A DNA stretch of 64,000 nt from Penicillus capitatus. Taxonomy: Eukaryota; Chlorophyta. Positions 47,934 to 58,612 of this stretch are shown one piece after another. Positions within the stretch are counted from its first letter, which is position 1, and each line of letters starts with the position of its first letter. The notes under the pieces are model-generated. The model was not told the DNA's origin. It made no database searches and saw nothing but the letters and a program-made list of their open reading frames with translations. The stretch covers positions 1,612,001-1,676,000 of the forward strand of contig OZ287697.1 of the NCBI GenBank assembly GCA_965649825.1, in the 5' to 3' direction. Both the position numbers and the translations under genes were made by a program.

Positions 47934-49163
47934 ATGCACGCGGGTTCCATGTGTGGCACGGGTGGGTCGGATCGACTCTTGTCGCTTGAGTTCTGGAACG
48001 TCCACGTCGACGCGCCGAGGCGTCTCGGACAGAACGTGCGTCTGGTCGAACCTACGCCCACCCGCATTAAGCAACGCAACTGCGAAATCCGGTCGCTGAG
48101 GCTCGTCCTCGATGATGGCACGGAAGAACACGTCGTTGCGAAAGACACACGACTGCACCGAGCGAAGTTCCTCGACGACGTGCACTACGAACGCACCAAA
48201 CGCGCATACGAAGTGGAGATACAGTTCTACGAGCATCTGGTCAAGCACCTCGACGCGACCGACGCCAAAACGGCCAAGTATTACTACGCGTCTGCCAGTC
48301 CGGACGCCGCCTTCTTGCTCATCCTCGAAGACCTGAGCCGACAGTGTGAGATATCTGATGAAAAGTGTGAGAGACATTGCCAACGCGAGCAACTGAATCT
48401 GGCAGAGACGAAGCAGGCACTTGCATGGCTCGCCGATTTTCACGTCGCCTTCCTGGGCGTCACCGATCCGCACGTCTGGGATCGCGGCGCCTATTGGTCA
48501 CTCGAGAAGCGCCAGAAAGAGTGGGAACAGATGCAGGAGGAGTGGTCACGCACCTGTCGCAGTTTCGAGTGCGACTATCCATCGACCTTCAGCCAAGAGA
48601 GCGTCCGAGCATTGGCCGGGAACCTGGAAGCGGCAGCCGAGAGACTCCACGCAGATCTGGAGCCATCGACGACAAAGCTGCAGACAATGGTCCATGGCGA
48701 TTTCAAAACGGCCAATCTCTTTTTTCTCTCCCAGGGCGTCGCCGTGTGCGACTTTCAGTGGACGGGACCCGGTCTTGGCGTCCTGGACGTGATCTACCTC
48801 CTCTACTCCTCTGTCCAACCGAGTGTCGTTTTTAACAGAGAACAGGATCTGTTGTCCTTTAACTATGAGAGATTTGCAGAGAGAGCGCGTGAGAAGGGAC
48901 TGGATGTTAAGCGTGTCTATCCCTGGAGTGATTTCAAGCGACACGCAGAGACAGCTTTTTTGGACTTTGTTCGATTTTCGATCGGATCGATGTGGGGATC
49001 CGTTACGCCCAAGAGCCACGAACGTATGAGCTCGACGATCAACCTCGGAATGCATCGACGCAATCCGGAATTTTTGGTGGGAATGGTGAAGAAGGCCGTG
49101 GCGCTGCTGTCGGTGTACACTCAGAAGCAGAGCCCTCGGCGTTTCCTCTCGCCGCATTTCTGA
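47934..49163 (+). CDS. CHK/choline-kinase-like phosphotransferase (APH superfamily)
   Basis: Single open frame of 409 residues from ATG 47934. The kinase core shows LLILEDLSR (hinge-like), the catalytic loop MVHGDFKTANLFF (HGD....N) and VCDFQWTGPG with the metal-binding Asp. This is the arrangement of the EcKinase/CHK (DUF1679-like) branch of the aminoglycoside-phosphotransferase fold. The substrate is unknown; small hydroxylated compounds are typical for the superfamily. A stretch at about 48343-48388 (CEISDEKCERHCQ) interrupts the usual spacing between hinge and the next helix and carries two TGTGAGA words, so it may be an unspliced in-frame insertion; no GT-AG pair I tried removes it in frame. 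Its stop is 49 nt from that of VPS36 (convergent). Confidence 0.8.
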   Translation: MHAGSMCGTGGSDRLLSLEFWNVHVDAPRRLGQNVRLVEPTPTRIKQRNCEIRSLRLVLDDGTEEHVVAKDTRLHRAKFLDDVHYERTKRAYEVEIQFYEHLVKHLDATDAKTAKYYYASASPDAAFLLILEDLSRQCEISDEKCERHCQREQLNLAETKQALAWLADFHVAFLGVTDPHVWDRGAYWSLEKRQKEWEQMQEEWSRTCRSFECDYPSTFSQESVRALAGNLEAAAERLHADLEPSTTKLQTMVHGDFKTANLFFLSQGVAVCDFQWTGPGLGVLDVIYLLYSSVQPSVVFNREQDLLSFNYERFAERAREKGLDVKRVYPWSDFKRHAETAFLDFVRFSIGSMWGSVTPKSHERMSSTINLGMHRRNPEFLVGMVKKAVALLSVYTQKQSPRRFLSPHF

Positions 49164-49212
49164 TTTTTTTCGCCTCGGGAGTCGCACCCGAGAAGCCGAT
49201 CGTATGTGGATG

Positions 49213-50782
49213 TCACATGTCTTTAAAGATATTGTTGTAAAATCGAAGGCCGCCTGGTCCGTCGTCTCGACACAGAATCCCTCGCCTCTCTGCCAACAGC
49301 AGGTGCTCCTGGGCAATGGTGAGCGGCACACGGAGTGAGGTGGCGATGTCGATGGGGGATAAGGGACGACTCAAGGCACCGGCCGCCGTTTGCACCATGG
49401 CGGCGATTCGATCGCAGACGGCCGTTTCGTCATGAGCCGCCGACTGAATGACGCGAACGCCACTCGTAAAGGTCCGCACGGAGAGCGGGATCTTGAGCTT
49501 GGGAAAGAGACGGGCCGCTTGAAGCAGGTCGTCCGGCGAAACGAGCTCGGCGGCGCCTCTGGCTCGGTTGTAGAGGGAGTAGATGTCGAGTAGGGTCATC
49601 ACGCCGCCCTGCTCTTCCAGACGCGACTCGAGAAAATCGGCGAGCTGGCGGCAGAGCTGATCGTGATACAGATTCCCGGCAGCTTCTTTCGTCACCGGAC
49701 TGGTAATGCCCATGCTGATGAGTTCACGGATGGTGTCCTGTTCGGCATCGGCCTCTTCATCGGAGGCGGTATCCCCGTCGCCGCCGAAACTGGCATAAAA
49801 CCGATCGGCCAGTTTTACCATCTCCTCCGCTTTGGACATCAACGAATTGAGATCCTGAAAGGCGTCGTCGAGCGCTCTGCAGAAGCTGGCGTTATATGAG
49901 GACGTGTAGAAAGGATGGGGGACTTTGTTGTTTGTTTCTGTTTTTCTTCTTCGCGTTTGAAGATGTCGCCCAGACCGGATTTGATAATCTTGCGCCGGCC
50001 TTCGGTGGTTTCGGTCTCGTTCAGTGGGGCGTCGGCCGAAGTGTCGTGCTGAAAAGCAATCGCCCAGTCCATCGCTTTTGGCACCGATCGATTCGCCGTT
50101 GCCATCAGCGCCCGTATCGCGCGATTCCGTCCGAATCCCATTTCGATCAATTGCTGGACGTTGTTGGGATCGACGCCTTTTGGCAGATCTTCTGCGACGG
50201 CGGCTGGAGTGGCGGCGCTCTTCCATTTCTCCTCTGCCATTGCCTTTGTCAAATTCTCGGCGAAGATCGGAGGGATGCCGCTGCGAAACGACAGCCCAAT
50301 GAACGTCATGCGCGCCGCATCAATGCCGCCTGTCACATCATCACCTCTCGTCTCACACATCATCCATGCCGTCACATCACGCACCTGGGGCTGGCCTTCG
50401 GTCCAGCGTCACGAAAACCTGCAGTTTGACCTTCTGACTCTTCAGATTCAATCGAGCGGCGACAGAGGATGCGACTTCCCAGGTATTGACAGCGGCGAGT
50501 GGGATCCAGCACGAGCATCCTGGCAGGGGAGCCGTCGCAGCGTCGATCCATAACACGCGATGCGACGTCAATACCATACTCCCATTCTACATCTCACTCT
50601 ATCTCACACATTTCGTCATATGACGCAATACAGCGAGCACTTCATATTTTTCAGCAGGGGCGGATGGGATGCCTCCTTTGCCGCCGTAAAACTTCAAGTC
50701 CACCTAAAAGGATGACGATAGGGTATGACGCGCTAAGACTGCGCCGAACGCACCGGACTCGCGATACAGCGCTCGACTTCAT
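49213..50782 (-). CDS. VPS36: ESCRT-II subunit VPS36 with GLUE domain and an embedded UBA domain
   Basis: Exons 50782-50754, 50691-50625, 50586-50385, 50329-49924 and 49885-49213; introns 62, 38, 55 and 38 nt; 458 residues in exact frame. The N-terminal GLUE half includes NGSMVLTSHRVLWID and ARMTFIGLSFRSG. It is followed by a UBA-type segment near residues 140-180 (NNVQQLIEMGFGRNRAIRAL, then SVPKAMDWAI). The C-terminal EAP45-type winged-helix region contains ISMGITSPVTKE, LLDIYSLYNRARG and LVSPDDLLQAARLFPKL. It should act on endosomes in sorting ubiquitinated membrane proteins into multivesicular bodies. A UBA domain here is unusual: yeast VPS36 carries NZF fingers and plant/animal forms rely on GLUE alone. 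The first two small exons are the least certain part. Confidence 0.87.
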
Positions 50783-51046
50783 TGTCTAACAGAACGGCTC
50801 GGCCACTCGGACGCAGAGACAGAGCCTCGAGCAACATTCACAAGGATGACGGTAACGATGACAGCATCTTACGCATCCGACCCATCATTTGCGCTCAACA
50901 TGCGTCACGAGGTTGCTGCTACCCAAGGGACGACACCCAACGCCATTCGCCGCCTCGCGATCTCGCCGATACGGTAAGGCGCCTCTCCGTGTTCCCACGT
51001 CGCAGGCGATGCGCGCAGAGATAGACTGAGAGGGACGCGTCCACGG

Positions 51047-53888
51047 ATGGTGAAGGTAACCCTAGCACCACGCGCTGTGCCCACTCCTTCCGAGTAACCC
51101 CTGAGTAAAAGAGTGAGAATGTGTGACCGTCTGGATGCAGTGTCTTGTCGTCTATCGTGGATGATGTGGGACGGCAGTTGCCTGGACCGATGATCGATCT
51201 GAAAGACATCCTGCCACAAGGTGTGACATTTCCTGAGGAAAAGAGTGAGAAATGTGTACGTAATACAGAAGTGGCGGATGCGTCGATGTTGGTGACCGAT
51301 AGGCTGCGTTCTCTGGCTGCGCCGGTACCCGGAGCTGCCGAGGCATTGGGTCACGGATTCGGTTCCCGCCTGGCCCGGGAGTTTCTCGATGGGTTTACGC
51401 ATCTCTATGAGAACGGCGAGTTTTCGACGGCGCGTTTGGCCGAGGCTGTGCGTTCGTTGCAGAAAACGGTCGACATTCTCTTCCCCGATGCGTTCGGCCG
51501 AGAGCTGCAGGAATCGATGGGGGAGATCTGGACGATGCTGAGAGTGATCGGGGAGGTTCTCCACCGTGACGAAGGCAGGATGCTCGCAACGGCGACCTCC
51601 AGCTTTGTCGGCGCCTGGCTGGCCGTGCTCTTCCTGACAGCCCTCTTTCGAAAAGACACTTCGCCGACAGATCTGAACGCAGCAGAATACGAAGTGCCGA
51701 AAGAATACAGCCCGGAGGCACTCGATCGATACTTCGCCAATCGTCAGTTTTTTGTCTGGACACGATGCCTTTCCGTTTTCTCGGCCTTTGGCGGATTCTA
51801 TCTGGGCATCCAACTCGACCGGGCAACAGGAAAACTCAAAGTGACGACCATCAGCGCACGTCACATCACGCAGAGCATCGTGCTGTAGGAGAACGAAGGC
51901 ATTCGAGCGGTGCAGCTGCGCAATATTATCGAGAAATTGGGCCCGACGTACATCAAAGTCGCCCAGTCCATATCGACACGTGTCGATATTCTCTCCGAGA
52001 AATACTTTGAAGAGATCGAGCGTTTGCAGGACCGTGTGCCGCCGTTCAGTTCTGAAGAGGCCTATGGACTGATCGAGCTCGAACTGGGCTGCAAGATCGA
52101 TGACGTCTTTCAGCGACTCACCCCGACGACCGTCGCCTCGGCGTCGTTGGGTCAAGTTTACCGTGGCCTCCTGCGCGAGGCATACGGCGGAGGGGAAGTT
52201 GCCGTGAAGGTACAGAGACCGAATGTTCTGAGCCAAGTCGCACTGGATCTCTACGTCGCCCGTTTGCTCGCGATCTACGTCTTTCCCAAAATTCAAAAAG
52301 TGCGCCGCCAGGCAAAAGAGTGAGATAAAAAGTGTGATGTAGACCAGGACGAATTACTTGGGCTTAGTGGACGAATACGCCGTTCGCTTTTTCCAGGAGA
52401 TGGATTACGAACAGGAGGCAGCGAACGGCGCGCTCTTCCGTGAACAGATGGCCTCGATCGACGGCATCGTCGTCCCCCGTTACTACACAAATCTCACCAC
52501 GCGCAAGATCCTCACCTCCGAATGGATCCAAGGTCGATGGCGGCGCTGGATTCGGTTGTCGACCCGTTTGTGTCTGTATAGGTGAGAAATTGAGTGAGAG
52601 CAGCGCACCGGATGTACGTGAGCTGTGCAATACATTATTGAATGTCTATTTGGTTCAGTTGCTGGATACAGGCTTCCTCCACGCCGATCCTCATCCAGGC
52701 AATCTCATTCGAACCCCTGAGGGCAAGATCTGCATCATCGATTTCGGACTGATGACCAACGTCAGCAAAACACAACGCGACAATCTCGTCGAGTACATCG
52801 CGAATTTGACGACCATGAACTGGAAAGGCGTCGCCTATTCGCTCAAAGCTCTGGGCTTCATCGACGCCAACAGTCCAGATCCGGTCGAGATGGGACTGGT
52901 CGAGCCACTGGAGGTCATCTTCAGTCAAATCGTCCAAGGCGGCGGCGCCCAGGCGCTGAAGGAGAGAATCGAACAGAGTCCTCGACTCGATCAGGTCCGC
53001 GCCCAGCTGGACGAACTCTCCGCCGACTTTCCCTTCGCCGTGCCTACCTTCTTCACCCTCATCCTGCGTTCCTTCTCTGTCATCGAAGGCATCGCCCTGG
53101 GCGTCGATCCAAGCTACTCCATCGTGATGGAGTGCTTTCCCTACATCTCCCGTCGGATCCTCACCGACGACGACCCACGTATGCACCAGATTCTGAAGGG
53201 CGTGCTCTATGGGAACAAGAAGCATCTGGATATCGACCGGATCGAAAGAGTGACGAAGGCGCTGAGAGAATTCACCGTTGCCGGATTGCCCGGAAGCCAA
53301 CCGGCAGCACCCGATGCCAATGGACCCGTCATCAACGCCACCATCCGTGAAGCGCTGGAGGTGCTCTTTTCCCCAAAGGGATCGTACATTCAGGACTTGC
53401 TCATCGAAGAGATGGTCGCTGCGACGGATGCGCTATCACGCGAGGCGCTGTCGCGATTGGCCGGCGCCTATATGGGCAGCATTCCGGCGACGCTCTCGCT
53501 GCGTACCCTCGAAGCGTTGGGACCTTTCCGTACCGTTCTCTTTCCTTTCCTCACCCCTACCGAGATCGTGGAGCGACTGCAGCCGGCCTTCTCGGTCACA
53601 CAGGAGGACGAAGAGGCGCTCAATACTGTCCGTGGTATCATGCGTCTCGTTATGGAGCTCGATGTGCTGTCCACTTCGCTGCAGCAGCAACAGCCCAGTG
53701 TCAATGCTGCCCTCTCCCGAGCCGCGACGGAATTGGCCCCTATCATCCCAGACCTCCTTCCGGGCGTGGCACGTATTACGGAACTGTTCGTGCGCAAACT
53801 GGCCTCCCGTGTGATCACCCGTGTGGCGGACGCTCTGGACGGATCCTCCCCTTCGGAATACTCCACTTCTATGCAAGCCCTCGAATGA
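51047..53888 (+). CDS. ABC1/ADCK (UbiB) family atypical kinase, plastid-type
   Basis: Six exons: 51047-51093, 51141-51220, 51269-51840, 51889-52319, 52348-52532, 52582-53888; 873 residues in exact frame. About 260 N-terminal residues with one hydrophobic segment (AWLAVLFLTALF) and a second near FGGFYLGIQL precede the ABC1 core. The core has LGPTYIKVAQSISTR (KxGQ-type motif, here KVAQ), VASASLGQVYRG (Ala/Gly-rich loop), VAVKVQRP (catalytic Lys), FFQEMDYEQEA, the catalytic HADPHPGNLI and the metal-binding DFG in IIDFGLM. A long helical tail follows. Family members sit in mitochondria or plastid plastoglobules and affect quinone/prenyl-lipid metabolism; the length and architecture resemble plant ABC1K forms. 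Introns are 47, 48, 48, 28 and 49 nt; two are in-frame and stop-free, so they are easily mistaken for coding sequence. Divergent from VPS36 with 264 nt between start codons. Confidence 0.9.
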
Positions 53889-54029
53889 ATTCTTTTGATT
53901 GGATGTCGGCGGCGGATTCCTTGCTTAACAGTACTTTATTGGATGATTCTTTGTACGAAATGATGTGACGTTTGTAGCGTCGTTGGGTTCGTGCATACGA
54001 TCGTTGCGAGGAGGAAGGTGCCACTCGTG

Positions 54030-55368
54030 ATGCATTCTTTCGCCACACGTGCGATTTTCGTGACGCCATCGGCTCGCGCCTCGAAGCCGTTTCGTCCCTC
54101 GCGTGGCACTTCGCGACACGACCCTCGCAAAAACACCACCAGTTTAACGACACGTACCTAACCGACCTCCTTCCACTTCCTCCCTCCCTTCACAGCTACC
54201 ACAGGAGAGTTGCGACGTCGACATCAGGGGACTTCTGCGTCGCAAGGAGTGACCGAACTCGAAGAAGGCGGTGGATCGGGTGGAGGCAAAGACGCAGATA
54301 AGAAATGGACAGGCGGCGACGGAGAGGACGGTAAGATGGATAAAAGAGTGAGAGGTGTGACCAATGGTGCCGTCTGGCTTATGTACTAGAGGGTTCTAAC
54401 CGTAAGATGGATCCCGCCATCACGGCGATCTTGGCCGAAGCGGGACGCTCCGTCGATTCCTTCCCTGCCGATTTCGCCGCGGCACTGAAGAAGGGAAAAG
54501 TGTCGACGACGATTCTGAAGCGGTATATCGCGATGGAGCAGAATTTTCTGTTGCGTTTGCTCTTTGGCGTGGCGGGATTCCGCGAACGACTGCTCGCCGA
54601 TCCGGGGTTCCTTTTCAAAGTGTCCGTGGAATGTGGCATCGGTATCTGCACCAAAACGGGAGCGGAGTACACCAAAAGGCAGGAGAATTTCTGGAAGGAG
54701 CTGGATTTCGTCACGGCGAATGTGATCATGGCCATCTTGGCAGATTTCATGCTTGTATGGCTCCCAGCCCCGACGCTCGTCTACAATCGCTCCGTCACCA
54801 GCAACGGCGGCTTGCTGCCGTGGTTTCAGAAATGCCCGGACAATGCCTTTCAGGCAAGACGTCGTGTTTGGTCGTCAAAAGTGTGACCGTGATGTGACAG
54901 GTGGTACAGAAAGGCACGCAGCCGTTCTCACTCATGCAGCGTTTTGGATCTGTCATGCGTAATGGATCGAAGCTCTTTGGCGTGGGCGTCGTGTGCAGTT
55001 TCATCGGCGTCGCCAGTACCAACACACTTCTCACTCTTCGATCGAAACTGGATCCTTCGTTTCATCAGCAGCATCCGCCGCAAGACGTTTGGGCCATGGC
55101 TCTTGGATACGGCGCCTATATGGCCTCCTCTTCCAATCTCCGATATCAGATCGTCGCTGGCGTCATCGAAGAACGCGGCATCGAAGTGCTCTTCCGTAAA
55201 CAACGTCAGGTCATCAGCGCCTTGTCTCTTCTCATTCGGACGGGCAATACGTTTGTCGGATCGCTCCTCTGGGTCGATTTCTGTCGCCTCACCGGGCTGC
55301 AGAAATCGAAACCGCAAGAGGCGGCGCCGCCAGTTGAGACGCCCGTCACATCAAAGAAGAAAAGATAA
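54030..55368 (+). CDS. RETICULATA-related (DUF3411) protein, plastid-type
   Basis: Exons 54030-54153, 54196-54330, 54390-54853 and 54901-55368; 396 residues (405 if a 20-nt intron is used instead of the 47-nt one). The start is a basic, Ser/Thr-rich, acid-poor leader (MHSFATRAIFVTPSARASK) typical of direct import to plastid or mitochondrion. A Gly-rich stretch (LEEGGGSGGGKDADKK) follows, as in plant members. The DUF3411 core comes next: NRKMDPAITAILAEAGR, GFRERLLADPGFLFK, FVTANVIMAILADFMLVW, LPAPTLV, KCPDNAFQ, LMQRFGSVMRNGSKLFGVG, SNLRYQIVAGVIEERG, and RTGNTFVGSLLWVDFCRLTG. Plant relatives are chloroplast envelope proteins affecting leaf development and metabolism; molecular function is unclear. 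Its stop is 34 nt from that of the convergent ABC gene. Confidence 0.9.
54854..54900 (+). other. RETICULATA-like intron 3: 47-nt GC-AG, or nested 20-nt GT-AG intron
   Basis: Removing 54854-54900 (GC...AG) joins PDNAFQ directly to VVQKGTQPFSLMQ, the family-like spacing. Removing only 54881-54900, GTGTGACCGTGATGTGACAG, is also in frame and leaves nine extra residues. Length and layout equal the AMT intron 2, and both contain TCGTCA.AAAGTGTGAC-like sequence. Confidence 0.65.
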
Positions 55369-55402
55369 AAGAGTGAGAAAGGAATGGTTTTTAACAGCGT
55401 TT

Positions 55403-56205
55403 TTAGATTTGCGCACCCAATTCTCGCACGTAATTCAAGACCTTCTCCGGACGACCCGAACACATGATCTGACCGTCGTCCATGTACGTCACGGTGTCTG
55501 CGTATTTGAATTCCTCAAATCTACAACAAGACGGTTAGACATTGGACTTCTCACTCTTTCTTTAGGACCGACCTATGTGTGACCCAAAGAGCTGTCACAT
55601 CACGATCGGATGCGACGACATTGCGCACGCTCTGTACGACACGTTCCTGATCGGCTTCATCGATGAAGGTCGTCAACTCGTCCAGCAGCAGAAGCTTCGG
55701 CTGACTGACTAACGCCCCGGCAATCGCCACGCGTTGCTTCTGACCTGCGACTTTGATAGGGCACGCATCCGTCACATCACAGGAGATGACCTCCGGAGAG
55801 TGTACTGATCGGAGCGTCGTAGTAATCGATCATATCGACCGATCGCAGCGCCGAGGCGACGAGATCGCGAACGTCGCTCTCATCGCGTTGACGTCCTCCG
55901 AGTGCGAAAGCGACGTCCGCCGCCACCGTGGGCATGATGACTTGGTGATCGGGATTCTGCAGAACGAATCCGATCGGCGAGACGCTCCGCACGACGCCGC
56001 TTTCTGGGCGATGCAATCCGGCGAGCAATTTCAGAAGCGTCGATTTGCCGCAGCCGTTGGGCCCGGCGAGAAAATGGAGCTGGCGCGGATAGAGATCCAT
56101 ATGAATACGTTTCAACGCGGGCTTCGCCGTACGACCCCGACGAAAGGAAAGCGAGACGTTGCGAAGCGAGACAGCTGGTCCATCACTGTGCGTCAAAGAA
56201 TTCAT
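55403..56205 (-). CDS. ABC transporter ATPase, ABCI11/NAP-like (ECF/CbiO type)
   Basis: Exons 56205-55791, 55744-55573 and 55520-55403, introns 46 and 52 nt; 234 residues in exact frame. A single nucleotide-binding domain has Walker A GPNGCGKST, the Q-loop in VLQNPDHQV, signature LSGGQKQRVAIAGAL (the intron splits LSGG/QKQR), Walker B LLLLDELT, and the H-loop in ALWVTHR. It ends with RFEEFKYADTVTYMDDG, matching pl ant ABCI11-type soluble ATPases, which are plastid proteins related to cobalt/nickel-type energy-coupling transporters. Walker B reads DELTTFID where DEPTTFLD-like is usual. No transit peptide is present if ATG 56205 is right. That ATG lies only 9 nt after the MUS81 stop on the same strand. 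Confidence 0.88.
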
Positions 56206-56214
56206 GAAGTGCCG

Positions 56215-58612
56215 TCAGCGAAACAGCGCCGTGCAAATCTTGCGCGCGCGTTGGAGTCCAATGCGACGACTTCTGCCGATGATGCGAGTGTCGGCGAGCG
56301 TCTGCGTCAAGATCTTCGTTCCGACTTCGGCGTGTTTTCGATAGAGGGACTGCGGCGTGGGGAAGTACTTGCAGATAGCGAGGGCGGTATCCGGTCCGAT
56401 ACCTTCAGAATCGCTAACCGTCGTGGTATGGAGGGCACTGGACATGCGCCTACCTGGAATGCGTGTCAGCATCAGGCCCCATACTTTACGGTGTGTTAGC
56501 TGATGTAGACCGACGAGATGCTTTTCTAGAACGCTCATACGCTGGGCGGCGGTGCCGAGTGCACTGGAGGAACAGAGCGAGTGATGGAGTAAAGTGTGAG
56601 ATCACACTTTCGCACTTGGCGTATGGATTGTCGAGGCGTTGCTTAAGCGCGGCAGTGAGATTCGCATAGAACTGCAGCGTCTCTCGGTAGTTCTTCGTCC
56701 GGACGACCCGGAATCCATCCAACGCCTCTGTCGCCACCGTTGCCGTGCGTACGGCTTGGCCTACGGGACGATGCTCGGCGACCGAGGGTTGGTCACACGG
56801 AAGACGTCTTACTGCGTTCGACGGTGCTCGGATCGCCTTCGACTAGGTAGACGATGTTGGCGATGCGACATCTTCGCAGCCAGTACTTCTGCTGCTCGTA
56901 ACGTCGATCGATGATGGACGCCGCCAGATCGTCGACGCGTTTTCGCTCCACGATCCAATCCAGAACGTACTCTTCGCCTCTGAAAAGACGTGCAGTACTT
57001 AAGGCACGAGAGCGAAGCGTGCGGGTCATGACCCATCGGGAAAGGACGGTCTCTTGCGGGCGATCCACAGCGCATCGCCGAGCGGAAGCTGTCGAACAGT
57101 GACGGTGACGCCGAGATCTCGCAGCAGCGTCATATGCGATTCCAGAGAATCTGCGCCACAAAGGCATTGGACGGATTCTGACGGAAGGCACCGGACGTGG
57201 TCGTCGTGTACGATCGTTCTGCCCTTGTTGTCTGGCGAACTGTTCCCGGTGATCGATTACGAGAATGAGCTACAGCACCGTCCATGATTTTGCCGTTTCT
57301 ACGATCTTGGGCACCCACCTCAAATTCGTCATCGAAATTGGCACACGGATCGGTGTAGGGTAGCACCGCCACCGTCGTCTCGCGGATAGCCACGTGCTCA
57401 TGATGAAAGATCTTCCTAAGCAACAAACGCTCGATCTGGCTGAGCCTATCGCCAAAGAGACGACCGAATACGCTCCGTGGCCGCTGGATCGACGGTTTCT
57501 GCCACCTGGTCGAAATCGACCGAGGTGCCTCCGACAAGGGAACCGGATGGCGGTATGGTCTGAGGCTCCTCCGCTGCTTCTTTAGGTTTCATCCGCCCGC
57601 TCTCAAGCGCGTGTTCCCGTAGACGCTTCGCCAGTTCAATGCCACTGGGAGTCAGCGTGACCTTCTTCGGCCGGCCAAAGATCTCGACCAGTGGCGGCGT
57701 CTGCCTGAGCAATGTCTGCATAGGTCACACATACATCACACATCTCGGTCGATATCGATGGCCGTCTGTACTGTCGTGCAGCTCCATGCGGTATAGGAGA
57801 GCATCTGCTGCGAAACGACGTCGAACTCTTTGCGCCGCCGGGTGACGAGCGAATCGTTGCCGTAGACGCAGGAATCGCACAGGCCACTCTTTTCCGTCCG
57901 AGCCATCAGTTCGTGCTTGGAAATAAACTTCTCGTCGTTTTCCGCCGCCTAGACGCCGCCAAGAGTGACATCGATGACCGACCGATCGATGGCCAACCTC
58001 GAGGAGGACGATCAGAAAGGCATAGTTCGAGGTGCCTGGCGGCGGGACGTACTCCTTCTTGGACTTCGCCTTACGTGACGGCTTTCTTTCGCTGCCCGCC
58101 CTCGGCTCCTTCGCTGCTCCAGTGGCGGCTGCGTTCGGCTCTTGCTCCTCCTGATCGCGGCAGCAGACTAAGTCACACATTCAGTGGCGATCCCGTCACC
58201 TGCGGAGGCATCTCCGGCGGATGCAGTCTCCACAGATGCTCCACGACGATCTTGTTCAGAAACAGGCCAATTCGGATGAGGCGTCGTGCGCAGTGGCGTG
58301 TACTTTGCTCAAGAATGGGCCGATGTTTCTGAGGCGGTGTAGATGATCGATCGTGAGAACGGGTTCCTTTGCGTTGATGATAGATCTCAGTGCTTTGGAG
58401 TAGACATTGTGAGCGCGACCAGTGTTTCCCTGTTGCTCTGTGAGCAGCCTAGGGTAGGGCAGAGATGGAGGGGTGACGGATAGGAATGGAGTATCAGACC
58501 AGAAGAAGACCGCGAGAAGACGGTTGGCGTCGCAGCTCACGTGAAGGCGTTTCCATTTCTTGTCGCCGGAGGTGAGGGCAGTGAAAGCGTCTTCTGCGAG
58601 ACGGTCGCTCAT
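56215..58612 (-). CDS. MUS81: MUS81 structure-specific endonuclease catalytic subunit (13 exons)
   Basis: Exons: 58612-58500, 58448-58304, 58250-58200, 58150-57998, 57948-57742, 57715-57465, 57415-57319, 57269-57197, 57150-57033, 56979-56813, 56760-56616, 56563-56454, 56402-56215. The twelve introns are 26-53 nt; the sum is exactly 605 codons plus stop. The N-terminal helix-hairpin-helix region contains ANRLLAVFFWLLTEQQ and LHRLRNIGPFLSKIVVEHL. A winged-helix part follows (KKEYVPPPGTSNYAFLIVLL, then LTPSGIELAKRL). The XPF-type nuclease has LVIDHREQF and the catalytic ERKRVDD within VLDWIVERKRVDDLAASIID, preceded by LPLGDALWIAR. The C-terminal HhH pair starts at LMLTRIPGIGPDTALAICKY. With an EME1-like partner it should cut recombination intermediates and stalled forks in the nucleus. 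The start at 58612 is the least certain point, as an open frame extends upstream to 58834. Confidence 0.92.

Noticed and set aside
51145-51888. Reading the ABC1K ORF 51145-51888 as uninterrupted coding sequence
   Set aside because: The segments 51221-51268 and 51841-51888 carry GT...AG ends and intron words and add residues foreign to the family; removing them keeps frame and joins GKLK to ENEGIRAVQLRN.
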